DNA of 64,000 bases from Thermodesulfobacterium hydrogeniphilum (lineage in GTDB: Bacteria; Desulfobacterota; Thermodesulfobacteria; Thermodesulfobacteriales; Thermodesulfobacteriaceae): positions 18,094 through 82,093 of the forward strand of contig NZ_JQKW01000014.1 of assembly GCF_000746255.1 (NCBI RefSeq). Reading direction: 5' to 3'. Made by a program: the position numbers and the translations under genes. The notes beneath the pieces are model-generated. The model did not search any database. It saw only the letters and a list, made by a program, of their open reading frames with translations, and was not told where the DNA came from. Positions within the stretch are counted from its first letter, which is position 1, and every line of letters starts with the position of its first letter. Positions 29,185-39,298 of this stretch are shown here, in pieces.

Positions 29185-30522
29185 TTATAATATTGGAAGA
29201 TATTTTTCTAATTCATAAGGAAAGACTTGAACCCTATATTTATCCCATTCCATCTTCTTAGCAATAATTAATTCTTTAAAAATATGATCTCCCAATGTTT
29301 CTTTAAGAAGTTCGCTTTTTTCTGCATATTCAATAGCTTCACCAAGACTACCAGGTAAATTATCAATACCTAAGGATCTTCTTTCTTCTTCGCTCATATG
29401 GAAAATATCTTTTTCTATAGGTTCAGGAAGTTTATAACCTTCTTTAATTCCTTCAAGACCTGCAGCAAGCATACAGGCAAAAGCAAGATAAGGATTACAT
29501 GCAGGATCAGGACTTCTAAGCTCTATACGAGTTGCTTTCTCTTTACCAGGTTTATACATAGGAACTCTAATAAGAGCTGAGCGGTTTCTTCTTGCCCAAG
29601 AAATATACACCGGTGCTTCATATCCTGGAACAAGTCTTTTATAAGAATTAACCCATTGATTGAGAACCAAGGTAATCTCTTTAATATGAGTTAAAAGACC
29701 AGCTATGTATTTCTTAGCTATATCTGAAAGGTGATATTTATCGTTAGGATCAAAAAAAGCATTTTTATCTCCCTTAAAAAGAGATTGATGGGTATGCATA
29801 CCACTTCCGTTTTCACCAAAAATAGGTTTTGGCATAAAAGTAGCATAAAATCCATATTTTTTGGCAACTTCCTTAACAACAATTCTGTAAGTCATTACAA
29901 TATCAGCCATTTCTAAAGCATCAGCATATCTTAAGTCAATTTCATGCTGCGAAGGGGCAACCTCATGGTGAGAATATTCAACTCTTATTCCCATTTGTTC
30001 CAAACAAAAGATGGTTTCTCTTCTTAAGTCTTCTGCAGCATCCATAGGGTAGTCAAAATAACTACCTCTATCCAAAATTTCGGTTCCCTGATCATTTTTA
30101 AAGTAAAAATATTCAAGCTCAGGACCTAAATAAAAATTAGTAAATCCCATTTCTTTCATTTTTTCAAGATTTCTTTTTAATACATATCTTGGATCTCCTT
30201 CATAAGGAGAACCATCAGGTCTATAAATATCGCAGAACATTCTGGCAACAGCTTTTTCTTTTGGTCTCCAAGGTAAAATGGTAAATGTCGTCGGATCAGG
30301 AATAGCAATCATGTCTGATTCTTCAATAGGAGAAAAACCTTTTATAGAGGATCCATCAAAACCCATTCCTTCTTCAAAAGCAACATCCAACTCCTCTACA
30401 GGAACTGCAAAGCTTTTAAGCTGTCCCAAAACATCAGTAAACCAAAATCTTACAAACTTTACATCATACTGTTTGATAAGTTCCATCACATCTTTCTTAT
30501 CTCTGGGTTTCTTTTTGATCAT
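29185..30522 (-). CDS. glnA: Glutamine synthetase type I (alpha-like)
   Basis: 445 residues. It makes glutamine from glutamate, ammonia and ATP. Signatures include the N-terminal RFWFTDVLGQ, GMGFDGSSIKGF, the ATP loop GENGSGMHTHQSL and RSPDPACNPYLAFA. The length and the absence of the NLYxLP adenylylation site near the C-terminus place it with GSI-alpha enzymes, which are feedback-regulated rather than adenylylated. A GGAGGCGG ribosome binding site precedes the start. Upstream lies the decayed amtB. Confidence 0.95.
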   Translation of the reverse strand: MIKKKPRDKKDVMELIKQYDVKFVRFWFTDVLGQLKSFAVPVEELDVAFEEGMGFDGSSIKGFSPIEESDMIAIPDPTTFTILPWRPKEKAVARMFCDIYRPDGSPYEGDPRYVLKRNLEKMKEMGFTNFYLGPELEYFYFKNDQGTEILDRGSYFDYPMDAAEDLRRETIFCLEQMGIRVEYSHHEVAPSQHEIDLRYADALEMADIVMTYRIVVKEVAKKYGFYATFMPKPIFGENGSGMHTHQSLFKGDKNAFFDPNDKYHLSDIAKKYIAGLLTHIKEITLVLNQWVNSYKRLVPGYEAPVYISWARRNRSALIRVPMYKPGKEKATRIELRSPDPACNPYLAFACMLAAGLEGIKEGYKLPEPIEKDIFHMSEEERRSLGIDNLPGSLGEAIEYAEKSELLKETLGDHIFKELIIAKKMEWDKYRVQVFPYELEKYLPIL

Positions 30523-30659
30523 AATACCGCCTCCTTTCTTAGTTTTAGTTTTTTAATAAACAAAATATATGCCTACTTAACCCTTTATTAAATCTAACCT
30601 TTAATAAAGTTTTTAAGCACATTTTTATAACAATTTTGTATCAATAACAAATTTGTTGT

Positions 30660-30907
30660 TTATTCTAAAAAATTTTCACCTGTGAAATCCAAAGCACCTA
30701 ATTTAGAGAGGAAACCACCATCCCAGACCCAATGGGCAACAGGAATAGAGCAAGACCTGGTAGAGTCATTAACATAACAAAAGCAGAAGCAACTAAAAGC
30801 CAGGCAGTATCTCCTGTGTTAATTTTAGCAGTTTCTTGAACTAAAGTCAGATTATTAAAACAGAGAACACTTAGTAAACTTATAAACCCAATCCTTTTTA
30901 ACTTCAT
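30660..30907 (-). pseudogene. Ammonium transporter remnant
   Basis: From ATG 30907 (GGAGG ribosome binding site) the frame encodes a signal peptide then [19 protein letters not shown] and LPGLALF, the N-terminus of an Amt ammonium channel. At about 30740 the sequence jumps: in another frame it reads [20 protein letters not shown], a segment that normally lies about 100 residues further on, and then stops at 30660-30662. So an internal deletion has joined two parts out of frame, and the last two thirds of the gene are missing. It sits upstream of glnA, where amtB would be expected. No glnK/glnB is visible. Confidence 0.85.
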
Positions 30908-31191
30908 CTTTTTTTCCTCCTGCAATAATTATTATTTATATTTTTGAAATAAGAAGTATAGGACTCCCTCCTTTATTTTTTTATTTTTTATATAAAATAT
31001 TGCAATATATATGCCAATTTAGATTCAAGAAATTATAAAGCTTGGAGGAATTTATTTTGTTACAATAATGTTTTAAAAAAATAATAATGTAAAAACTTTT
31101 CAAAAATTGATAAAACTAATAATGTTTCAATATATACTAAGCCCCAGAATTTTTTTATTAAAAACGGAACAATAATGGAAAAGAGTCTGAA

Positions 31192-32889
31192 TTAAAAGAA
31201 TTTAGAAGTTATAGGCATTCGCCAATCTTTGCCAAAAGCTCTGGAAGTAATTTTGGGTCCAATAGGTGCTTGTTTTCTTTTAAATTCTGCAATTTTAATC
31301 ATTTTAAAAACTTTATTAACTATTTCTTTTTTGAAACCTCTTTGAATTATTTCTTTTTCAGAAAGGCCTTCCTCTATAAATAATTGTAAAATTTTATCAA
31401 GTATTTCATAAGGAGGTAAAGTGTCTTGATCTGTTTGATCAGGTTTTAATTCTGCGGAAGGAGGTTTTTTAAAAACTCTTTCAGGTATATCAGGTTTTAT
31501 AGAATTACGATATTGGGCTAATTTATAGACCCAGGTTTTATAAACATCTTTTAAAGGGCTAAAACCTCCTGCCATATCGCCGTAAATAGTAGTATACCCT
31601 ACAGCAGATTCACTTTTATTAGATGTAGATAAAACCAAGGCTCCTAATTTATTAGAAAGATAAAAAAGAATATTTGCTCTTATTCTGGCTTGTAAGTTTT
31701 CATCAGCCACTGTAAAATTCGGGAAATTTAAAATATCTCTAAATATCTCAAAAATTTTATCAATAGAGTAAATATAAAAAGAAATTTCTAAATTTCTAAC
31801 CAACTCTTCAACATCTTCTTTACTTTCTTTAGAAGTAAATTGAGAAGGCATAAAAACACCTATAACATTTTCTTTGCCCAAGGCATCTACTGCTAAACAA
31901 GCAACTAAGGAAGAATCTATGCCTCCTGAAAGTCCTAAAACAACTTTTTTAAATTCATTTTTATAAACATAATCTCTAATACCTGTGATAATGGCTTTGT
32001 AGATCTCCTCTTCAAATTCTGGATTTTTTTCAATCCCTCCTTTTTTATTTTCTAAAATATTTCTTTTATTTTTTAAATTTATAATATCAACACTGTCTTC
32101 CATAAATTGTATTTCTCTAAGACGAATATTTATAAGCCTTTTTCTTTCAACTTTACTGATTTCCAGACTTACGGTTTGTATATCTTCTTCAAAGGCTTTT
32201 AATCTTGCAATTATATTTCCTTCTGGATCAATTATTAAGCTTCTTCCATCAAAAACAAGTTCATCCTGAGCTCCTACCATATTTATATAAACTAAATAAG
32301 CTATATTATCTTCAGCTCGTGCTTTAAGAAAATTTTCTTTAAACTGATATTTACCTACATGATAAGGGGAGGCATTAATACTGATAAAAACCTCTGCACC
32401 TAAGGAAGCATATAATCTTTCCCAACCATCAGGATACCAAATATCTTCACAAATAGAAAAGCCAATCTTAATATTATTTAAATTTAAAAGAACTGGTCTA
32501 TTTCCTTTTTTAAAATATCTCTTTTCATCAAAAACAGAATAATTTGGTAAATAGCATTTATAATACTTACCTATAATGTTTCCTTTATATATAAGGATTA
32601 AAGCATTAAATAGGTCATTTTCATAATAAGGAGTTCCTATAACTCCAATAGAATTTAAATTTTGGGACATTTCAAGAAGTTCTTTAAGGGTTTTTTGACA
32701 CTCTAAAATAAAATCTAGTCTCAATAACAAATCTTCTGGAGGGTAACCACAAATAGAAAATTCAGGAAAAACTACTAAATGTGAATTTTCGTCATATTTC
32801 TTCCAAATATCTAAAATTTTATTTAAATTATATTTAAAATCTCCTATTATAGGATCAATTTGAGCTAAGGTTATATTTAAAAATCGCAT
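31192..32889 (-). CDS. nadE: Glutamine-dependent NAD+ synthetase
   Basis: 565 residues from ATG 32889, where family homology begins (FLNITLAQIDPIIGD); an in-frame ATG 19 codons upstream is not supported. The N-terminal nitrilase-type glutaminase domain has the Glu-Lys-Cys triad in FPEFSICGYP, KCYLPNYSVFDE and GFSICEDIWYPDG. The C-terminal synthetase domain (from about residue 300) carries the ATP loop GLSGGIDSSLVA. It amidates deamido-NAD. It lies between glnA and gltB, other glutamine-using functions. No ribosome binding site is visible. Confidence 0.95.
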   Translation of the reverse strand: MRFLNITLAQIDPIIGDFKYNLNKILDIWKKYDENSHLVVFPEFSICGYPPEDLLLRLDFILECQKTLKELLEMSQNLNSIGVIGTPYYENDLFNALILIYKGNIIGKYYKCYLPNYSVFDEKRYFKKGNRPVLLNLNNIKIGFSICEDIWYPDGWERLYASLGAEVFISINASPYHVGKYQFKENFLKARAEDNIAYLVYINMVGAQDELVFDGRSLIIDPEGNIIARLKAFEEDIQTVSLEISKVERKRLINIRLREIQFMEDSVDIINLKNKRNILENKKGGIEKNPEFEEEIYKAIITGIRDYVYKNEFKKVVLGLSGGIDSSLVACLAVDALGKENVIGVFMPSQFTSKESKEDVEELVRNLEISFYIYSIDKIFEIFRDILNFPNFTVADENLQARIRANILFYLSNKLGALVLSTSNKSESAVGYTTIYGDMAGGFSPLKDVYKTWVYKLAQYRNSIKPDIPERVFKKPPSAELKPDQTDQDTLPPYEILDKILQLFIEEGLSEKEIIQRGFKKEIVNKVFKMIKIAEFKRKQAPIGPKITSRAFGKDWRMPITSKFF

Positions 32890-33006
32890 ATTAAAAATGT
32901 ATAATATTTTTTTAAAATTGTAAGGGTTTTTATAAATATTTAACAAATTTTTTGTAATTTTAAATGTGAAAATAGGTTTTAAAAATAAAATTCCTCTTAT
33001 TTTATC

Positions 33007-33034
33007 TTGGAAAATCAGGAATATAAATTATAAT
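33007..33034 (+). promoter_or_regulatory. Promoter of gltB
   Basis: TTGGAA at 33007-33012, a 16-base spacer and a consensus TATAAT at 33029-33034. The leader to ATG 33093 would be about 50 bases and holds AAAGGGG as ribosome binding site. Confidence 0.6.
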
Positions 33035-33092
33035 TATTTATTTTAAAAAAAAAGAATTTTTAAATAAAAATTTTAAATAAAGGGGTCTTAAA

Positions 33093-36000
33093 ATGAATTA
33101 TTTAGAATTTGATGCTTGTGGAGTAGGGTTTGTTTGTGATATAAATAACAAAGAAAGTTATCAAATAGTAAAATGGGGGATAGAGGCAGTTAAAAATCTT
33201 ACACATAGAGGGGCTATAGGAGGAGATGGAAAGACAGGGGATGGTGCTGGAATACTTATAAACATCCCTAAGAAATTTTTTGGAGACTATTTAAAAGAAA
33301 ATTCCTTAGAAATTTCAGATATAAATAATTTAGCTGTAGGAGCAGTTTTTCTCTATAAAGATGTTAAAAATAAAATAGAAAAACATATTAATAGATCTCC
33401 TTTTAAATTAATTTCCTGGAGAGAAGTTCCTATAGATACCTCTGCTGTTGGAGATTCTGCTTTGCAAGTCATGCCTAAGATTTTTCATCTTCTTTTAGAT
33501 ACTGAAAAAGTAGAAAAAAATAGGGTAGAATTAGAGCTTTATTTTTTAAGAAGACAGATAGAAAAAGATCCAGATCTGGCAGAAAAGGTATATATTGCTT
33601 CTCTTTCTGCAAGAACTTTGGTTTATAAAGGTATGTTGGTTGCTCCCCAATTGGATAAATTTTATATTGAATTAAGGGATGAAAGAATAGAATCCTCTAT
33701 TTGTCTTTTTCATCAAAGATATTCTACTAATACCTTTCCAGATTGGACTTTAGCTCAACCTTTTAGATATTTGGCTCATAATGGAGAAATAAATACTTTA
33801 CAAGGTAATAGAAACCTTATTCTCGCTTTACAAAATGAATTTGAACATGAATTATTTGGAGAAAAAATAGAACTTGTTAAACCTTTGGTTTCTTTGGAAG
33901 AAAGTGATTCTGCTTCCTTAGACAGAGTTTTTGAACTTTTATGTCTGGCTGGATATTCTCCAGCCCATGTTATTAATATGCTAATTCCTCCTGCTTGGGA
34001 AAATGTTCCAGATATGCCAGAAGAAATTCGTTTATTTTTTGAATTTCAATCTTTTATGATGCAACCTTGGGATGGTCCTGCTGCAATAGCTTTTACTGAT
34101 GGTGAAGTGATTGGGGCTCATCTTGATAGAAATGGCTTGAGACCTTGCAGATACATACTTACAGAAGATGGAATAATGGTTCTTGGCTCTGAAGTAGGAA
34201 TGATAGATCTTTCTGGTAAAAAGATAAAAGAAAAGGGTAGGTTAGGACCTGGAGATACTATAATAGTGGAACTCTTTTCTGGAAAAGTAAAAAAAACTGA
34301 TGAAATTTTAAAAGAACTCTCAGCCTCCAAACCTTATAAAGACTGGATTAAAAAATATCTGGTAAGACTTTCTAAAATTGTTCAAAATTCAACTATAAAT
34401 CATCCTCAAGAAGATAAAGAAAGAATTAGGAAACAAATAGCTTTTGGTTATACTCAAGAGGAATTAGAAAATATTCTTTCTTATATGGCTAATGAAGGAA
34501 AAGAGGTTACTTTTTCTACAGGAGATGATACCCCTATTCCTCCTCTTTCTGAAAGACCTGTTTTACTTTTTAAATATTTTAAACAGAGATTTGCTCAGGT
34601 TACCAACCCTCCTATAGACCCTATTAGAGAAAAAAGCATTATGTCTCTAAGAATGTCTTTGGGAGCCAAAGGTAATTGTTTAAAAGAAACTGAAGAACAT
34701 GCCAGAAAATTAGAAATTGAAAGTCCTGTTTTATTACCTTATGAATTTTCGGCTATAGAAAATCAAAATAAAATCAAAGTTAGTAAAGTTTCTATAACCT
34801 ATCCTAAAAATTCTTTTTTAGAAGAAGCTATAAATCAGCTATGTCAAAAGGTTGAAGAAGAAATTTCTAAAGGCGTAGAAATAGTTATTCTTTCTGATAA
34901 AGATATTAATAAAGATAAAATAGCAATTCCCAGTTTATTGGCTATTTCTGCAGTTTTCACTCATCTTTTAAATAAAAGCTTAGCTACAAAAGCTTCTTTA
35001 GTTTTAGAAACAGGAGAAGCTAGAGACACTCATCAGTTTTGCTGTCTTATAGGATATGGAGCTTCGGCTATTTATCCTTATTTAGCTTATGAAACTATTT
35101 ATGAACTTTGTCAAAAAGGTCTTGTAAAACATAGTTATGAACAAGCGATTTTAAATTATAAAAAAGCTTTAGAAGCTGGAATTTTAAAAATAATGTCTAA
35201 AATGGGGATTTCTACTCTAAGCTCTTATTATATAGGAAAAATTTTTGAAACTGTTTGTTTAAATAAAGATTTTGTTGAAAAATATTTTCCTGGAACTCCT
35301 GTTACTATAGAAGCAGATGGAATAAAAGAAGTAGAAAATAGTCTCTTGAGAAGGCATAAATCTGCTTTTGAATCTGTTGAGCCCAAACTTGATGTTGGTG
35401 GAGAGATGAGATTCAAAAAAGGTGGAGAATGGCATGCTTGGTCTCCTGAGGTTGTCAGAGCTTTTCATAAATTTTTAAAAACTCAAGATTATAAAGATTA
35501 TAAAGAATTTTCAAAAATTGCCAATAATATCCGTCCAGCCTTTATAAGGCATTTATTAACCTATAAAAAGGCTGAAAATCCAATTTCCATTGAAGAAGTT
35601 GAACCTGTAGAGGAAATTTTAAAAAGATTTGTAATTAGTGCTATGTCCTTAGGAGCTTTATCTCCAGAAGCTCATGAGACTTTGGCTGAAGCAGCTAATA
35701 GACTTGGAATGAAGAGTGATTCTGGAGAAGGAGGGGAAGATCCAGCAAGATATTGGACTGTTAAAAATTCTGCTATTAAACAGGTAGCTTCTGGAAGGTT
35801 TGGGGTTACTCCCACTTATTTGGCTTCTGCAAAAGAGATAGAGATAAAAATAGCCCAAGGAGCCAAGCCTGGAGAAGGCGGGCAACTTCCTGGTCATAAA
35901 GTTAATGAATATGTAGCCAAATTAAGACATTCTCAACCTGGAGTTACTTTAATTTCTCCTCCGCCTCATCATGATATTTATTCCATAGAAGATCTGGCTC

Positions 36001-37490
36001 AGCTTATTAACGATCTTAAAGAAGCCAACCCACAGGCTAAGGTCTGTGTAAAGTTGGTATCAGAAATAGGAGTAGGAACAATTGCTGCAGGAGTTGCTAA
36101 GGGTTATGCAGATGTAATTAAGATTAGCGGAGGAGAAGGTGGTACAGGAGCAAGCCCTTATTCTTCTATTAAACATGCTGGAAATTACTGGGAAATTGGT
36201 CTTGCTGAGACCCAAAGAATCTTAATGGAAAATAATCTTAGAGATAAAGTAATAATTAAAGCTGATGGTGCTATAAGAACAGGAAAAGATGTTATAATCT
36301 TAGCACTTTTTGGAGCAGAGCAATACGGATTTGGTACAGCAGCTTTAGTAGCTCTAAAATGTGTAATGGACAGAAAATGCCATACTAATAGATGTCCTAT
36401 GGGAATTGCAACTCAGGATCCAGAGTATAGAAAGAGATTTAAGGGCAAAGTAGAAGAGGTAATGGCTTATTTTAAAGCAGTAGCTCAAGAAGTAAGAGAG
36501 ATTTTAGCAGAAATGGGATTTAGAAGTCTTAATGAAATAATTGGAAAAAGAAATCTTTTGGAAATAAGAACTTATGAAGAATTTCCTGGTTCTAAAAGAA
36601 TAAAACTTAAAGAGTTTTTAATAGAAAATTATACCAAAGATAAACCTTTGAAATGTCTTATTGATAGAAATGATAATCCCAGAAGATCAGAACTTGCTAA
36701 AAGGCTTGAAGAAGAGATTAAACCTTTTATAGAAAAAGGAGAAAAGGTTTTTAGAGAATATGAGATAAAAAATATAGATAGAAGCATACCTACCAGACTT
36801 AATTATTACATAGCTGTAAAATATAAAGATCAGGGACTTCCTGAAGATACTATTAATCTTACTTTTATTGGGACTGCTGGGCAGAGTTTTGGAGCTTTTA
36901 ATCATAAGGGAATGTCTCTTACTTTAATTGGAGAGGCTAATGATTATGTAGGAAAAGGAATGAATGGAGGAAGAATTATTTTAAAACCTGCTGATATAGA
37001 AGACACTCAAAATCATGTTATTATGGGAAATACCTGTCTTTATGGTGCTACTGGAGGAGAACTTTTTGCTGCAGGAAAAGCGGGTGAAAGGTTTGCTATA
37101 AGAAATAGTGGAGCTATAGCAGTAGTGGAAGGAGCAGGGCTTCATTGCTGTGAATATATGACAGGGGGAATTGTGGTAGTTCTTGGAAATGTAGGATTTA
37201 ACTTTGGTGCAGGTATGACAGGAGGATATGCCTATGTTTTAAATTTAGATGGCAATATTGAGAAAAAAGTTAATTATTCCTATGTTACTTTAAGACAACT
37301 TCTTACTGAGGATGAATATATTGAATTAAAAAATTTAATTAAAAAACATTATAAATATACAGAAAGTCCTTGGGCTAAGCATATTCTTGAGAATTATGAT
37401 AAATTTGTAGAAATGTTTTTTAAAATTATTCCTTTAGAACAATATCAAAAACACATACCTGAAGTCAAAGAGCCAGGAGAAGAAGGATAA
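33093..37490 (+). CDS. gltB: Glutamate synthase large subunit
   Basis: 1465 residues, full length. It forms glutamate from glutamine and 2-oxoglutarate. Domains in order are the N-terminal Ntn glutaminase with Cys9 (EFDACGVGFV; the short propeptide would be removed), the central domain, the FMN domain with KISGGEGGTGASP (about residue 1010), the 3Fe-4S Cys triplet in CVMDRKCHTNRCPMG, and the C-terminal GXGXG repeat domain (GNTCLYGATGGELFAAG). No small subunit gene (gltD) is adjacent, so reductant must come from an unlinked GltD or from ferredoxin. It forms the GS/GOGAT pair with glnA. Confidence 0.97.
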   Translation: MNYLEFDACGVGFVCDINNKESYQIVKWGIEAVKNLTHRGAIGGDGKTGDGAGILINIPKKFFGDYLKENSLEISDINNLAVGAVFLYKDVKNKIEKHINRSPFKLISWREVPIDTSAVGDSALQVMPKIFHLLLDTEKVEKNRVELELYFLRRQIEKDPDLAEKVYIASLSARTLVYKGMLVAPQLDKFYIELRDERIESSICLFHQRYSTNTFPDWTLAQPFRYLAHNGEINTLQGNRNLILALQNEFEHELFGEKIELVKPLVSLEESDSASLDRVFELLCLAGYSPAHVINMLIPPAWENVPDMPEEIRLFFEFQSFMMQPWDGPAAIAFTDGEVIGAHLDRNGLRPCRYILTEDGIMVLGSEVGMIDLSGKKIKEKGRLGPGDTIIVELFSGKVKKTDEILKELSASKPYKDWIKKYLVRLSKIVQNSTINHPQEDKERIRKQIAFGYTQEELENILSYMANEGKEVTFSTGDDTPIPPLSERPVLLFKYFKQRFAQVTNPPIDPIREKSIMSLRMSLGAKGNCLKETEEHARKLEIESPVLLPYEFSAIENQNKIKVSKVSITYPKNSFLEEAINQLCQKVEEEISKGVEIVILSDKDINKDKIAIPSLLAISAVFTHLLNKSLATKASLVLETGEARDTHQFCCLIGYGASAIYPYLAYETIYELCQKGLVKHSYEQAILNYKKALEAGILKIMSKMGISTLSSYYIGKIFETVCLNKDFVEKYFPGTPVTIEADGIKEVENSLLRRHKSAFESVEPKLDVGGEMRFKKGGEWHAWSPEVVRAFHKFLKTQDYKDYKEFSKIANNIRPAFIRHLLTYKKAENPISIEEVEPVEEILKRFVISAMSLGALSPEAHETLAEAANRLGMKSDSGEGGEDPARYWTVKNSAIKQVASGRFGVTPTYLASAKEIEIKIAQGAKPGEGGQLPGHKVNEYVAKLRHSQPGVTLISPPPHHDIYSIEDLAQLINDLKEANPQAKVCVKLVSEIGVGTIAAGVAKGYADVIKISGGEGGTGASPYSSIKHAGNYWEIGLAETQRILMENNLRDKVIIKADGAIRTGKDVIILALFGAEQYGFGTAALVALKCVMDRKCHTNRCPMGIATQDPEYRKRFKGKVEEVMAYFKAVAQEVREILAEMGFRSLNEIIGKRNLLEIRTYEEFPGSKRIKLKEFLIENYTKDKPLKCLIDRNDNPRRSELAKRLEEEIKPFIEKGEKVFREYEIKNIDRSIPTRLNYYIAVKYKDQGLPEDTINLTFIGTAGQSFGAFNHKGMSLTLIGEANDYVGKGMNGGRIILKPADIEDTQNHVIMGNTCLYGATGGELFAAGKAGERFAIRNSGAIAVVEGAGLHCCEYMTGGIVVVLGNVGFNFGAGMTGGYAYVLNLDGNIEKKVNYSYVTLRQLLTEDEYIELKNLIKKHYKYTESPWAKHILENYDKFVEMFFKIIPLEQYQKHIPEVKEPGEEG

Positions 37491-37626
37491 AAGAATTAAT
37501 TTAACAGATAGAACTTAGCTTTATCTGAAATATATAAAAGTTTGGATTTTACTTGAAGAATTAAATAAGTTTGTGGTATCTAATCGATTTTACATAATAT
37601 ACATTATCGGAAGTTAATTATTTAAA

Positions 37627-37661
37627 TGTAAAAGATTGTAAAAAGTTGCAAAAAATTGTAA
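37627..37661 (+). repeat. Tandem degenerate 10-bp repeats
   Basis: Three to four units with exact 10-base period begin at 37627, 37637, 37647 and 37657: TGTAAAAGAT, TGTAAAAAGT, TGCAAAAAAT and TGTAAATCCC. They lie in the intergenic space just beyond the truD stop. No function can be assigned. Confidence 0.5.
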
Positions 37662-37665
37662 ATCC

Positions 37666-38805
37666 CTAATCTCTAAAACTTAACAAGTTTAACAAAAAAA
37701 CAGTAGCATAGCTTCCGGAAGGAAGAAAAAATCTAAAAGTAAATACTTTACAGTCATAATTAATTATTTTCATACCTTCTGGAAAAACCATAATTTTCCT
37801 TGTTCCAGAGGTAAAAATTTTTAATCCTAAGGCCTCAGCTTCCAAAACATCCTCTAATTTTTCTTCTTTAATTATTTTCAAAATTTCTTTTTTTATAATC
37901 TCTGGACCATCCCAATTCAATACTTCAGAACTAATAAATGGCAATTCAAAATCTTTAAAATTTTTTAAAATTGGAGAAAGTTCTTTATAGAAACAAATTT
38001 TTTCTTTACGAATAAAAGGCAAACAAAAGTGATGTGTTACTTTTTTAATAAAATTTGTTAAAATTCTATTCCATAGTAAACTCTGATAAGAAAAAAAGAA
38101 TAATAATTTCAAAGACTTAGGAAATATTTTAAAGACTTTTTCTGCATTCTGTTTTTTAATGTATGTTATTAAGACTCTTTTTTCTATAGTAGATAAATGT
38201 CCTGCCTCTTTAAAAAATTCCTCCCAATTACCCCAGAATTTTTTGAGAATTCTTTTTTTACCAGGATGTTGGGTAAAATATTCTTTCAAAGCACCTTCAT
38301 AATCTTTATCTAAAAAATATTTCACTAAAGGCTTTTTCATATATAAATCAGGGGCAAACCTTTGTTCTCCAAAATAATTGGCAAAACCAATTCCTTTAAG
38401 CTTATTTAAATTTTTAATAATCCTTTCAGGATTAACATTTTTTAAAGTAATGGTAAAAATATTTCCTTTAGCATCTCCTAATTTTAAAGGCTTACTCCCC
38501 TTCCCTATATATTCTAATTTAAAATTAGAACCTGTTAGATCTTTTTCAGGACCGTTTTTTATAGAAATATATTGAATGGTTATAGCTCTTTTATCTTTTA
38601 ATCCGCAAAAACCTATTCTATCTCTTGAAATTTTCCAGTATTTTTCAATTAAATCTAAAGCTAAAAATGTGTTAATGTTCCTTTTAGTAAGTTTATAATA
38701 ACTATATTCCCCCTGCTCTTCTAATTTTAAATCCACTACTTCTTCAACTCTAAATTCTTCTGGATGAGTTTTTATTTTCCCTTTTAACAATTTTAAATAA
38801 CTCAT
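37666..38805 (-). CDS. truD: tRNA pseudouridine(13) synthase
   Basis: 379 residues. It makes pseudouridine 13 in tRNA. The family start KIKTHPEEFRVEEV, the catalytic Asp in GLKDKRAITIQ (about residues 67-77), and the GFANYFGEQRFA block typical of TruD are present. The C-terminal half is less conserved, with PSGSYATVFLLNLL near the end. No ribosome binding site is obvious. It is separated from trmO by 70 bases and may share its transcript. Confidence 0.93.
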   Translation of the reverse strand: MSYLKLLKGKIKTHPEEFRVEEVVDLKLEEQGEYSYYKLTKRNINTFLALDLIEKYWKISRDRIGFCGLKDKRAITIQYISIKNGPEKDLTGSNFKLEYIGKGSKPLKLGDAKGNIFTITLKNVNPERIIKNLNKLKGIGFANYFGEQRFAPDLYMKKPLVKYFLDKDYEGALKEYFTQHPGKKRILKKFWGNWEEFFKEAGHLSTIEKRVLITYIKKQNAEKVFKIFPKSLKLLFFFSYQSLLWNRILTNFIKKVTHHFCLPFIRKEKICFYKELSPILKNFKDFELPFISSEVLNWDGPEIIKKEILKIIKEEKLEDVLEAEALGLKIFTSGTRKIMVFPEGMKIINYDCKVFTFRFFLPSGSYATVFLLNLLSFRD

Positions 38806-38875
38806 AATATAAAAAAATTATTTCACATATTTAAAATTATTTTTTAATTTTTAAAACTAAATATTTGAAATAAAA

Positions 38876-39298
38876 TTAATTTTCTGCTTCAGAATAAGCT
38901 TTAAAAGGTTTAATATCTAAAATCGGAGTTCCGTCAAACATATCTATTCTTTTAACTTTTATAATATTATCTTTTACATCCAGCACATCAAGAACTGAAA
39001 GTCCTATAGGATTAGGTCTTATAGGAGAACAAAGGCTGAAAACTCCTTTAGGACTATCTTTATGAGGAGGTTTTTGAATAAGTTTATCTTTTGTAAAAGA
39101 AGGTGATTTATGAAAGCAAAAAAGCACTACTATTTTATCTCCAGGTTTTATATCTTTAAGTCCATCTTTATATTCAGGGTTTATAATAAGTTCTCCTTCT
39201 ACTTTAGAATAACTCCAATGCCTCGGGATTTCAATAGCGGAGGTCTTAACATAACCAATTGGTTTAAAAATAAACTCTTCTTGAGATTGTTTTTCCAT
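38876..39298 (-). CDS. TrmO/TsaA-type tRNA m6t6A37 methyltransferase
   Basis: 140 residues from ATG 39298, chosen because AAGGAGTTT lies just upstream; a frame start 10 codons earlier lacks this. The protein is the compact TsaA/YaeB beta-barrel: KPIGYVKTS at the start, HWSYSKVEGELIINPEY, VLFCFHKS, and the signature CSPIRPNPIGLSVLDV. TrmO uses SAM to N6-methylate t6A37 in tRNA-Thr. In bacteria some single-domain members have unproven activity, so the exact reaction is inferred. It lies upstream of truD on the same strand, another tRNA modification gene. Confidence 0.85.
   Translation of the reverse strand: MEKQSQEEFIFKPIGYVKTSAIEIPRHWSYSKVEGELIINPEYKDGLKDIKPGDKIVVLFCFHKSPSFTKDKLIQKPPHKDSPKGVFSLCSPIRPNPIGLSVLDVLDVKDNIIKVKRIDMFDGTPILDIKPFKAYSEAEN

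Noticed and set aside
30646..30657. Perfect palindrome AACAAATTTGTT upstream of glnA
   Set aside because: Twelve-base palindromes of A and T are expected often in such AT-rich DNA, and it lies inside decayed sequence with no matching copy seen.
30523..30660. Sigma-54 promoter upstream of glnA
   Set aside because: No GG-N10-GC spacing matching the -24/-12 consensus was found on the relevant strand.
34118..36905. Several open frames antisense to gltB
   Set aside because: They have no ribosome binding sites or recognisable domains and mirror the codon pattern of the real gene.
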